NCBI GenBank assembly: GCA_028872685.1
Contig: JAPKEI010000005.1
Span: forward strand, 1-29,384
DNA from: Verrucomicrobiota bacterium
Lineage (GTDB): Bacteria > Verrucomicrobiota > Verrucomicrobiia > Limisphaerales > UBA1100
Direction of reading: 5' to 3'
Length of the DNA: 29,384 bases
Position 1 is the stretch's first letter. Each line of letters starts with the position of its first letter. The notes beneath the pieces were generated by a model. The model did no database searches. It was not told where the DNA came from and worked only from the letters and a program-made list of their open reading frames with translations. This document shows, one piece after another, positions 22,811 through 29,384 of this stretch. The translations under genes and the position numbers were made by a program.

Positions 22811-23512
22811 TTAATCTTGTTTGCCGAGATCCTTGACGTCCACCTTCACGCCGGGGCTCATCGTGGCGCTGATCGTGCAGCTCTGGAGATACGTACCCTT
22901 GAACCCGTCCGGGCGAGCTTTGATAATCGCGTCCACCACCGCGCGCGAGTTGTCCAGCAACTTATCTTCGCTGAAGGACGCCTTACCGACAACCACGTGC
23001 AGGTTGGCCGTTTTATCCACTTTGAATTCCACGCGACCGGCCTTCACAGCGGTCACCGCTTTGCCCAGGTCGTCAGTCACCGTGCCGGTCTTCGGATTGG
23101 GCATCAACCCGCGCGGCCCAAGCTGGCGACCGAGCTTGGCTACGCCACCCTTCATCGCTTCGGGAGTAGCCACGGCAACATCGAATCCGGTCCAGCCGCC
23201 CTCCACTTTTTTGATCAATTCCTCAAAGCCAACGTGCTCCGCGCCAGCGGCTTTCGCAGCATCCGCCGCAGCACCATCCGGGACGAACGCGGCCACCACA
23301 ATTTTCTGACCGCTGCCGTGCGGAAGCGGGACGGTGCCACGCACCATTTGATCCGAGTATTTCGGATCCACGCCCATGCGGAAGCTTAGCTCCACTGTTT
23401 CGTCGAATTTCGCCTTGGGGAAACCCGCCAGCACGCCAATGGCGGCCTGCAGTCCCCGACGCTCTTCCCCGTTCTGGGTTTCCTGCGCTTTATTGTATCG
23501 TTTGCTTGGCAT
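22811..23512 (-). CDS. rplA: 50S ribosomal protein L1
   Basis: A protein of 233 aa from ATG at 23510-23512, giving the family-like start MPSKRYNKAQE. A TTG six codons upstream (23528-23530) is an alternative and has a GGGAGGG element about a dozen nt before it. The L1 core is clear: KFDETVELSFRMGVDPKYSD, QMVRGTVPLPHGSGQK, GRQLGPRGLMPNPKTGTVTD and KAGRVEFKVDKTANLHVVVG. L1 forms the mobile stalk that releases E-site tRNA and is often an autogenous repressor of rplK-rplA mRNA. It follows rplK after 57 nt. Confidence 0.97.
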   Translation of the reverse strand: MPSKRYNKAQETQNGEERRGLQAAIGVLAGFPKAKFDETVELSFRMGVDPKYSDQMVRGTVPLPHGSGQKIVVAAFVPDGAAADAAKAAGAEHVGFEELIKKVEGGWTGFDVAVATPEAMKGGVAKLGRQLGPRGLMPNPKTGTVTDDLGKAVTAVKAGRVEFKVDKTANLHVVVGKASFSEDKLLDNSRAVVDAIIKARPDGFKGTYLQSCTISATMSPGVKVDVKDLGKQD

Positions 23513-23569
23513 TATGTTTTTGCGGTTCAACCGGACTTGCGCCCTCCCGCGATTTGTGTTTTCAAAAAT

Positions 23570-23995
23570 CTATCCGCGCACCTCGATGCCCATGCTGCGG
23601 GCAGTGCCGGCGATGATGCGAATGGCTCTTTCGTCGTCAAACGAGTTCAGGTCGTCCTGCTTGGTTTTCACAATCTCCAAGAGTTGCGCCTTCGTCACGC
23701 GGCCTACTTTGTCTTTATTGGGCGTGCCGCTGCCCGAAGCAATACCGGCGGCTTTCTTCAGCAACTCCGCTGCGGGCGGGGATTTTAAGATGAAGGTAAA
23801 GCTCTTGTCCTGATAAACCGTGATCACCACCGGGACAATGGTGCCGACCATGTTCTGGGTTTTGGCGTTGAACTCTTTGCAGAAGGGCATGATGGGCACG
23901 CCCAACTGGCCGAGCGCCGGCCCCACGGGCGGGGCGGGCTTGGCGTCGCCACCGGGGATTTGCAGCTTGATGAGTCCGATTTCTTTTTTGGCCAT
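23570..23995 (-). CDS. rplK: 50S ribosomal protein L11
   Basis: A protein of 141 aa, normal length. It contains IKLQIPGGDAKPAPPVGPAL, GQLGVPIMPFCKEFNAKTQ, FTFILKSPPAAELLKKAAGI and the C-terminal RIIAGTARSMGIEVRG. The N-terminal PAPPVGPALGQ segment is the proline-rich region linked to thiostrepton action and RelA activation. L11 binds the GTPase-associated centre of 23S rRNA. It lies 21 nt after nusG, the usual order. Confidence 0.98.
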   Translation of the reverse strand: MAKKEIGLIKLQIPGGDAKPAPPVGPALGQLGVPIMPFCKEFNAKTQNMVGTIVPVVITVYQDKSFTFILKSPPAAELLKKAAGIASGSGTPNKDKVGRVTKAQLLEIVKTKQDDLNSFDDERAIRIIAGTARSMGIEVRG

Positions 23996-24016
23996 TCTGT
24001 TTTCCGAATTTAAAAG

Positions 24017-24565
24017 TTATTGTTTTTCCACTTGCCAGTATTCCAGCTCCACCGGGGTGCTGCGGCCAAAAATATCAATGGTGACCTTGAGCTTGCCGCT
24101 GTCCGGATCAATCGCTTCCACGGCGCCATTATAATTAAGGAACGGCCCGTCGTTGATTTTCACAATCTCGTTCACCTCAAAATTCACTCGCGGCCGCTCG
24201 GTTTCTTCTGAATCAGCAATCTGCGCCTGGATGGCCACAATCTCATCGGTCGGCGTTGGCACGGGACGTTCGCCGCCCACAAAGCCGATGATGCCCTGCG
24301 TGCCATTAATAAAATCCCACGGCGCGGCGTGAATGCGGCCTTCGTCGTCATAGAGGTTCACCTCCATAAACATATAGCCCGGATACAGCTTGCGTTGAGT
24401 GGTGGTTTTTTTGCCGCCTCGCACTTCCACCACTTTTTCCATCGGCACGAGCACTTCTTTAATATACTCGGCCATCTCCTCGTCACCAATGCGTTTGGCG
24501 AGGCTTCTTTCGACCTTTTGCTCCTGTCCGGAGAGGGTCTGGATGACGTACCATTCGTGTGCCAT
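24017..24565 (-). CDS. nusG: Transcription termination/antitermination factor NusG
   Basis: A protein of 182 aa. The N-terminal NGN domain has HEWYVIQTLSGQEQKVERSL and KLYPGYMFMEVNLYDDEGR, ending TQGIIGFVGGERPVP. The C-terminal KOW domain has VNFEVNEIVKINDGPFLNYN and KLKVTIDIFGRSTPVELEY. NusG binds RNA polymerase, and its KOW domain contacts Rho or S10. Length is normal. It is 9 nt after secE, the near-universal arrangement. Confidence 0.98.
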   Translation of the reverse strand: MAHEWYVIQTLSGQEQKVERSLAKRIGDEEMAEYIKEVLVPMEKVVEVRGGKKTTTQRKLYPGYMFMEVNLYDDEGRIHAAPWDFINGTQGIIGFVGGERPVPTPTDEIVAIQAQIADSEETERPRVNFEVNEIVKINDGPFLNYNGAVEAIDPDSGKLKVTIDIFGRSTPVELEYWQVEKQ

Positions 24566-24574
24566 ATAAATTTC

Positions 24575-25003
24575 CTAGCTACTCGAGCCGCTTTCCAGGA
24601 GCCCCTTCCACACTATAAAATAGATAATTTTGTCGGAGATCACAGTGAAGGCTCCGAGCAATACGGAAGAAATCATGACCACCACAATGTGCTGCTTCAG
24701 CTCATTGGCCGTAGGCCAAGTGGATTTGTACAGTTGCTCACGAGTTTCGGCGATGAACTTCCGGAAGGAAGCGATGAAACCCTTCCGCCACAAAAACACG
24801 AAAACCGCAAAGCCCGCTGCCAGCCAGAAGATAGTCCACACATCAATGCCAGCACTGGCGGTCGCATCATCCTCACCCTTGCCTGCGGCATTAGGGTCAA
24901 CGGTTTCGATGCCGGTCCCAACCGGTTCGGGTAGGGCTCCCGAAACCACGGAGGGCTTGGGTGCTACGGTGCCGGCTGTGTTTGTGTTAGTGGCTGCTGC
25001 CAT
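24575..25003 (-). CDS. secE: Protein translocase subunit SecE with disordered N-terminal extension
   Basis: A protein of 142 aa against about 60-65 for the minimal single-helix SecE. Residues 1-51 are Ala/Thr/Pro/Gly-rich and probably disordered. A membrane helix follows (about 54-72, WTIFWLAAGFAVFVFLW). Next comes the conserved amphipathic SecE segment (FRKFIAETREQLYKSTWPTA) and the core membrane helix (about 106-132, IVVVMISSVLLGAFTVISD). SecE clamps SecY in the SecYEG translocon. It lies between tRNA-Ser and nusG. No rpmG (L33), often found before secE, is present here. Confidence 0.95.
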   Translation of the reverse strand: MAAATNTNTAGTVAPKPSVVSGALPEPVGTGIETVDPNAAGKGEDDATASAGIDVWTIFWLAAGFAVFVFLWRKGFIASFRKFIAETREQLYKSTWPTANELKQHIVVVMISSVLLGAFTVISDKIIYFIVWKGLLESGSSS

Positions 25004-25045
25004 CTGTGTTCTCTAAATTTTTCTTGCTGTCGTTATCGTCTCGGT

Positions 25046-25133
25046 TGGCGGAGGGGGAGGGATTCGAACCCCCGGTACCTCTCGGTACAGCGGTTTTCAA
25101 GACCGCCGCATTCGACCACTCTGCCACCCCTCC
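25046..25133 (-). tRNA. tRNA-Ser(UGA)
   Basis: An 88-nt class II tRNA with acceptor stem GGAGGGG/CCCCTCC, G discriminator and encoded CCA. The anticodon stem GCGGT/ACCGC encloses loop CTTGAAA with anticodon TGA (complement at 25097-25099). A long variable arm (TACCGAGAGGTA) confirms a serine tRNA. It lies 15 nt after tRNA-Trp and 42 nt before secE, so it is probably processed from the same transcript. Confidence 0.95.
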
Positions 25134-25148
25134 GGTTGCCGTTAAAAT

Positions 25149-25224
<76 letters not shown>

Positions 25225-25269
25225 ACAAAACCAATCGGGGGGGTCTCCCCGGGGTGACGCAGTCCGCGC

Positions 25270-26481
25270 CTACTTAGTGATGCTCACCACCCGGCCGGAA
25301 CCAATCGTGCGGCCACCTTCGCGAATGGCGAAGGTCAATCCTTCCTCCATCGCTACGGGCTGTCCTAGCTCCACGTCCATGATCACGTTGTCACCGGGCA
25401 TCGCCATCTCCACTTTATTCTTGTCATCCGAGTCGCGTAACTCGTGCACAGAGCCGGTGATGTCACTGGTTCGGAAAAAGAACTGCGGACGGTAGTTGGC
25501 AAAGAACGGTGTGTGACGCCCACCTTCGTCCTTGTTCAAAACATATACCTGCCCCTTGAAACGAGTGTGCGGTTTAATGCTGCCAGGCTTGGCCAATACT
25601 TGGCCACGCTCCACTTCACCCTTCTTTTTACCACGCAACAAAACACCCACATTCTCGCCAGCGCGCGCTTCGTCCAGCAACTTGCGGAACATCTCAATGT
25701 CCGTTGCCACAGTCTTTTCAGTCTCTTCTTTGATGCCTACGAGCTCTACCTCGTCCATCTTCTTCAAGATACCGCGCTCCACACGGCCAGTGGCCACCAG
25801 GCCGCGGCCTTCAATAATAAAGGTGTCCTCAATGCACATCAGAAAGGGCTTGTCCTCCGCGCGCTCGGGCTCGGGAATAAACTCATCGCAAGCCTTGAGC
25901 AGATCCTTGGTGGCGTTCACCCACTTCTCTTCGCCCGCCATCGCGCCAGTGGCGCTCATACGGGTGACGGGGGTGTCGTCGCCGGGGAAATCGTATTTGT
26001 TCAATAATTCACGCACTTCCATTTCCACGAGATCCAGCAGCTCATCATCGTCCACCAAGTCGGACTTATTGAGTGCCACCACGATGCTCGGAACGCCCAC
26101 CTGTTTGGCGAGCAGCACGTGCTCTTTGGTTTGCGGCATCGGACCGCTGGAAGCATCCACCACCAAAATCGCGCCGTCCATTTGCGCAGCGCCGGTGATC
26201 ATATTCTTCACGTAATCTGCGTGACCCGGACAATCGACGTGCGCGTAATGGCGCGTCTCGCTCTCGTACTCCACGTGCGCCACGGCGATCGTCACCGTCT
26301 TGGTTTCATCGCGCACCGTACCGCCCTTGGCGATTTCCGAATACTCCTTGACCTCCGCCAATCCATCCTTGGCTTGCACCGCTAGGATGGATGCCGTCAG
26401 AGTAGTTTTGCCGTGGTCGACGTGACCGATGGTGCCGATGTTAACGTGGGGTTTGGCCCGCACAAATGATTCCTTAGCCAT
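25270..26481 (-). CDS. tuf: Translation elongation factor Tu with atypical switch I
   Basis: A protein of 403 aa starting MAKESFVRAKPHVNIGTIGH; the frame opens further upstream into tRNA-Thr, but MAKE is the family start and has a GAAGGAAGAG Shine-Dalgarno. The P-loop GHVDHGKT, DCPGHADYVKNMITGAAQMD and NKSD are intact, as are domain II-III blocks GRGLVATGRVERGI, HTPFFANYRPQFFFRT and EGLTFAIREGGRTIGSGRV. Switch I differs: instead of PEEKARGITI it reads GGTVRDETKTVTIAV (about residues 53-67), two residues longer, keeping the Thr equivalent to the magnesium-contacting T61 (E. coli numbering) but replacing Arg-Gly. EF-Tu delivers aminoacyl-tRNA to the A site. Flanking by tRNA-Thr and tRNA-Trp matches E. 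coli tufB. Confidence 0.97.
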   Translation of the reverse strand: MAKESFVRAKPHVNIGTIGHVDHGKTTLTASILAVQAKDGLAEVKEYSEIAKGGTVRDETKTVTIAVAHVEYESETRHYAHVDCPGHADYVKNMITGAAQMDGAILVVDASSGPMPQTKEHVLLAKQVGVPSIVVALNKSDLVDDDELLDLVEMEVRELLNKYDFPGDDTPVTRMSATGAMAGEEKWVNATKDLLKACDEFIPEPERAEDKPFLMCIEDTFIIEGRGLVATGRVERGILKKMDEVELVGIKEETEKTVATDIEMFRKLLDEARAGENVGVLLRGKKKGEVERGQVLAKPGSIKPHTRFKGQVYVLNKDEGGRHTPFFANYRPQFFFRTSDITGSVHELRDSDDKNKVEMAMPGDNVIMDVELGQPVAMEEGLTFAIREGGRTIGSGRVVSITK

Positions 26482-26526
26482 ACTGCTTTCTCTTCCTTCT
26501 GTTTCTGGTTTACGTTTTACTAAAAC

Positions 26527-26600
<74 letters not shown>

Positions 26601-26602
<2 letters not shown>

Positions 26603-26634
26603 ACGGTCACTTTCTAAGCACGGTCACTTTCTAA
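26601..26634. repeat. Perfect 17-bp tandem duplication at the 5' edge of tRNA-Thr
   Basis: The plus-strand unit GCACGGTCACTTTCTAA occurs twice with no spacer (26601-26617 and 26618-26634). The first copy overlaps the first two bases of tRNA-Thr, so the duplication lies in the 5' precursor removed by RNase P. It probably arose by slippage. Confidence 0.9.
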
Positions 26635-26705
26635 TCAACAAACGAAAAAACCCCATACCACACTCCCTGTTTTTCAGGAGAAGTGGCTAGGCTTCGTTCG
26701 TTTAC

Positions 26706-26735
26706 ATCGTATTTTCTGCCGCCGATCGTGTTCAA
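26706..26735 (-). promoter_or_regulatory. Candidate sigma70 promoter for the tRNA-Thr-tuf unit
   Basis: On the minus strand a -35 TTGAAC (26730-26735) and a -10 TACGAT (26706-26711) are separated by 18 bp. Transcription would begin near 26699, about 97 nt before tRNA-Thr. It lies in the 235-nt gap between rnhC and tRNA-Thr, the only large gap before tuf. The match is fair, not strong. Confidence 0.45.
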
Positions 26736-26807
26736 AATACATTCAAAACACACCCATTGGGGCCGTCGGCGGGTGAGGGAAACTAGCGATTCAAGGCTGC
26801 GAGTCAA

Positions 26808-26827
26808 CGTTTTTTTCACAAAAAACG
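26808..26827. terminator. A/T-rich palindrome after rnhC, possible terminator
   Basis: CGTTTTTT/AAAAAACG, an 8-bp stem with a 4-nt loop, begins 11 nt after the rnhC stop on the minus strand. The stem is nearly all A-T, so it would be a weak terminator. It could still mark the end of the DUF1080-rnhC transcript. Confidence 0.3.
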
Positions 26828-26837
26828 AAAAAATTGT

Positions 26838-27788
26838 TCACCGAGGCGGCTCCGGCAACCCCAACGCACGCGCCGCATTCCGAAAATGCACCTTCGCCAC
26901 CTCATCCAAAATAGCCGCCCCCTGCTCTGCCACCAATTCCTTGGCCGCCACATCCACCGGCGCGCCGCCGCCTTTTGGCAGCTTTTTGCCCACTTTTTCG
27001 CTCAATTCATCTATTTTCGTCACAAATACGTCCCGCGCCAAAATCGAGGCCCCAGCCACCGCTAAGTCTTCTTCCGCCTTGTGCCTCTGGACAAGTTCCA
27101 GTCCGCGCCCCAATTCCATCAACGCATTGGCCACCGTGGATTTACTGCGCGCGAACTGATCGCTAATCGCCCGCTCCGGTGGCGGCACCATTTCGGCACC
27201 GCGTTCCAGTAAATTTTCAATCACCCGCGCGTGACCCCACGCAAGCATTTGATTCACCGTCCGCATTTTTTTGTGCATCCGATTGTACGTCTCCGGCCCA
27301 ACCGGCACCACGGTCCAAACGCACCCCGGCGTGCTACGAATTATTTTCGCCAACTCACCAATCCGCTTGTCACTCGTCACGCGTTTGGAATCTTTGATGC
27401 CCTTTTCCTGCCAATGCCGCACCACGGATTCATTCACGTAAACCCCCGCGATGACCAACGGTCCAAAAAAATCGCCTTTACCCGATTCATCCACACCCAG
27501 TCGCGGACGAATGAAGTCCGGATTGATCTCCGCCTCATAACCCAGCCGGGCTTCCTTCAATATCTCCGGCTCCAGCACAAACTCCACAAACTCTCGTGTG
27601 CCCTTGCCCTGAACCAACAGCTTGCCGCTCTTATAGAAATTGACGTTTAATTTATTACGATGCCCCGCGAAGCGTGTGTGCGGTACAGCGCGCATTTCGT
27701 AATCGCGCTCCAACAAATACGCTTTGAGCTGCGCCGCCTGCGCATCGTCCAGTTTGCAGGTGTACGAAGTTAACGCCGGTTCACCCAT
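26838..27788 (-). CDS. rnhC: Ribonuclease HIII
   Basis: A protein of 316 aa, normal length for RNase HIII. The N-terminal domain of about 90 residues (KLNVNFYKSGKLLVQGKGTR) is the TBP-like substrate-binding domain that separates HIII from HII. The catalytic domain begins RLGVDESGKGDFFGPLVIAG (DESGKGD at residues 100-106), followed by KDSKRVTSDKRI and HKAEEDLAVAGASILARD, which supply the acidic residues of the active site. The enzyme cleaves the RNA strand of RNA-DNA hybrids. Its ATG overlaps the stop of the DUF1080 gene by one base (TAATG), so the two are co-transcribed and translationally coupled. Confidence 0.95.
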   Translation of the reverse strand: MGEPALTSYTCKLDDAQAAQLKAYLLERDYEMRAVPHTRFAGHRNKLNVNFYKSGKLLVQGKGTREFVEFVLEPEILKEARLGYEAEINPDFIRPRLGVDESGKGDFFGPLVIAGVYVNESVVRHWQEKGIKDSKRVTSDKRIGELAKIIRSTPGCVWTVVPVGPETYNRMHKKMRTVNQMLAWGHARVIENLLERGAEMVPPPERAISDQFARSKSTVANALMELGRGLELVQRHKAEEDLAVAGASILARDVFVTKIDELSEKVGKKLPKGGGAPVDVAAKELVAEQGAAILDEVAKVHFRNAARALGLPEPPR

Positions 27789-28561
27789 TACTTCTCCAGC
27801 ACCATCAGCTCCACCTTGCGAAACTCTACCGGATGACTTTCCGACTGCAACGAAATGTAGCCCGCCTTCAAACTCAACGCGTCGCCCTTGATCAATTTCT
27901 TCGCGTCCGCATCGCGCGGATCGTATTGCGGCTCCGTGTAGGCCATCACTTCCTTGCCATTCACAAAATGTTTAATCACTTCGCCACCGCGCACTTCCAC
28001 CTCCACCGTCACCCATTGCTCGCCGCGATAGGTCTCGGATTTACTGTTAAAACAATGCCGAGTTTGCAGTTTTCCATCCATCACCACATTGGTTCCCGGC
28101 GTGCAAAGATTGGCCGTGCTACGCTTGCCTTTTTCCGGGCCGCCCAGCAATTGCACTTCAATAGACACCGGAAAATCCTGGTTTAACCCCATCGTTTTGG
28201 GATGCTGACAGTGCAGCATGATGCCACTGTTCCGTAACGCCCAGCCTGGCCCGCCCTTAATTTGTTCCCCCACAAACCGGTGTTCCACACGAATGCGATA
28301 GTGCGAAAACGAGTCTTTGTAAAAGATGTGTCCGAACTGCTCACCAAATTCCTTGTAGCCTTTATAACCCACTTTCATCATCCCATCCTCCACACGGAAG
28401 GTGTTCTTGAAGTTTTCCCCCAATGGCTGACCCTTGATCTTCACGCTCCAGCCCTCGAGGTTTTTTCCGTTGAACAACGCAACCCATTTCCCTTCCGCCG
28501 CTCCCATGTTCAGGCAAAGAGCAAGGCAAACCAACAACGACAATCTGTAGATCAATTGCAT
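27788..28561 (-). CDS. Secreted DUF1080 (3-keto-disaccharide hydrolase-like) protein
   Basis: The start chosen is ATG at 28559-28561, giving 257 aa that begin with a signal peptide (MQLIYRLSLLVCLALCLNMG, cleavage probably near GAAEG). An AGAGGGG Shine-Dalgarno lies a few nt upstream. The mature part starts KWVALFNGKNLEGWSVKI, the hallmark of DUF1080/PF06439, and continues FRVEDGMMKVGYKG, SGIMLHCQHPK, FPVSIEVQLLGG and the strand-rich end GYISLQSESHPVEFRKVEL. The fold is a concanavalin-like beta sandwich; some members hydrolyse 3-keto-glycosides. Such proteins are abundant in Verrucomicrobiota and Planctomycetota. The substrate cannot be told from sequence. It is divergent from mutY across 79 bp and coupled to rnhC. 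Confidence 0.92.
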   Translation of the reverse strand: MQLIYRLSLLVCLALCLNMGAAEGKWVALFNGKNLEGWSVKIKGQPLGENFKNTFRVEDGMMKVGYKGYKEFGEQFGHIFYKDSFSHYRIRVEHRFVGEQIKGGPGWALRNSGIMLHCQHPKTMGLNQDFPVSIEVQLLGGPEKGKRSTANLCTPGTNVVMDGKLQTRHCFNSKSETYRGEQWVTVEVEVRGGEVIKHFVNGKEVMAYTEPQYDPRDADAKKLIKGDALSLKAGYISLQSESHPVEFRKVELMVLEK

Positions 28562-28640
28562 GCCCCTCTCTACACCAGCCAAGCGCGGGTGCAAATGTAA
28601 ATCGCTTTGACATCTCCGCGCAGGTTCCCAACCCTGCCAC

Positions 28641-29384
28641 GTGCTTGATGTTGCCAAATATCGCAAAGCCCGCCGCCTTATCCCGCGATTGTTGGATTGG
28701 TATGCCGCGAATGCCCGCGACTTGCCATGGCGAAGCACGCGGGATCCGTATGCCATTTGGGTTTCGGAAATTATGCTGCAACAAACGCAGGTGGCGACGG
28801 TGATCCCCTTTTGGCAACGCTGGGTGCGCGCGTTGCCGTCGATTGAAAAACTCGCGTGCGCCAAGCCCGAGCGCGTGCTCAAGCTCTGGGAAGGACTCGG
28901 CTACTATTCCCGCGCGCGGAATCTCCAAGCCGCCGCAAAGCAAATTGTCACCGAACACAATGGCTGTTTTCCGAATGACCCCGAAGCCATCCGCGCCTTG
29001 CCGGGCATTGGGCGTTACACCGCCGGCGCGATCGGCAGCATTGCTTTCGGCCGGGCTGAGCCGATTGTGGATGGCAATGTCACTCGCATCCTCACGCGAA
29101 TTTTTGGGATATGCGAAAACACGAAAGCCAAAGCCACGCAGAAAATTTTGTGGTCATTAGCCGAAACAATGGTTGCCGCCGCCGACGATTGTTCTGCACT
29201 GAATCAATCGTTAATGGAACTCGGCGCCACCGTATGCCATCCACGCCAACCGGATTGCGCGGCGTGTCCTGTTCGCCGATCGTGCGTGGCGCGGAAGGAA
29301 AACGCTATCGACCTAATCCCCGCCAAAAGCCAACCGCCGCGGTACGTTGAGAAATCCATCGAAGTTTATGTCGTCACGCGCGGC
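28641..29384 (+). CDS. mutY: A/G-specific adenine DNA glycosylase MutY (C-terminus beyond right edge)
   Basis: The only plus-strand gene; 248 codons are in the window and the frame is still open at the end. The only plausible start is GTG at 28641-28643, since an in-frame stop lies at 28608-28610 and no ATG lies between. It reads LPWRSTRDPYAIWVSEIMLQ with catalytic Glu43, a helix-hairpin-helix LPGIGRYTAGAIG, and IVDGNVTRIL with catalytic Asp144. The iron-sulfur ligands are Cys199, 206, 209 and 215 (C-x6-C-x2-C-x5-C). MutY removes adenine mispaired with 8-oxoguanine. The segment after residue 235 (VEKSIEVYVVTRG) begins the NUDIX-like C-terminal domain. No Shine-Dalgarno is visible. Confidence 0.95.
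   Translation, partial: MLDVAKYRKARRLIPRLLDWYAANARDLPWRSTRDPYAIWVSEIMLQQTQVATVIPFWQRWVRALPSIEKLACAKPERVLKLWEGLGYYSRARNLQAAAKQIVTEHNGCFPNDPEAIRALPGIGRYTAGAIGSIAFGRAEPIVDGNVTRILTRIFGICENTKAKATQKILWSLAETMVAAADDCSALNQSLMELGATVCHPRQPDCAACPVRRSCVARKENAIDLIPAKSQPPRYVEKSIEVYVVTRG

Noticed and set aside
25225..25269. Terminator between tuf and tRNA-Trp
   Set aside because: There is a run of G and C residues (GGGGAGACCCC), but the stem is only about 4 bp and the Ts downstream are short and distant, so it is not supported.
28562..28882. A 107-residue N-terminal extension of the DUF1080 protein
   Set aside because: It overlaps the mutY coding region on the other strand and would bury an evident signal peptide that starts at 28561.

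Overview
This window is the core translation/transcription gene cluster of a bacterium with moderately high G+C. Almost everything is encoded on the minus strand. Read in the direction of transcription (right to left) the order is tRNA-Thr, tuf, tRNA-Trp, tRNA-Ser, secE, nusG, rplK, rplA, rplJ, rplL, rpoB, rpoC, rpsL, rpsG, fusA, rpsJ, rplC, rplD, rplW, rplB, rpsS, rplV, rpsC, rplP, rpmC, rpsQ, rplN, rplX, rplE, rpsN, rpsH, rplF, rplR, rpsE, rplO and the first 22 codons of secY. The tuf-secE-nusG-rplKAJL-rpoBC, str, S10 and spc blocks are therefore joined end to end. No rpmG lies near secE, no rpmD lies between rpsE and rplO, and no tuf follows fusA. Upstream of this block are rnhC (RNase HIII) and a secreted DUF1080 protein, also on the minus strand. 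The only plus-strand gene is a mutY that runs off the right edge.

The organism is probably from the PVC superphylum, most likely Verrucomicrobiota. This is inferred from the exported DUF1080 protein, the RNase HIII, the missing L30, and weak or absent Shine-Dalgarno sequences at many genes. No rRNA gene is present to confirm it.

Visible control signals suggest several transcription units. A sigma70-like promoter lies about 100 nt upstream of tRNA-Thr. A strong promoter (TTGCAA, 16 bp, TATAGT) precedes rpsL, and a large hairpin sits directly before the rpsL start codon. A textbook intrinsic terminator follows rpsG, only 15 nt before fusA. Together these mark rpsL-rpsG as a self-contained unit or place fusA-S10-spc under attenuation. 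The rplJ-rplL and rplL-rpoB gaps each hold strong hairpins, where transcript processing or attenuation occurs in E. coli. No gene-free stretch exceeds 300 bases; the longest is 26603-26837.

The most striking observation is that ribosomal protein L5 (rplE) is about twice its normal length. After a complete L5 domain it continues in frame into two 81-residue repeats that resemble annexin repeats (KG-x-GT-E motif). Other proteins are also enlarged: S5 has an RGG-rich N-terminal tail, L18 a long Lys/Glu then Ala/Pro/Glu C-terminal tail, and L22 a roughly 50-residue insertion. EF-Tu has a non-standard switch I in which the near-universal RGITI is replaced.
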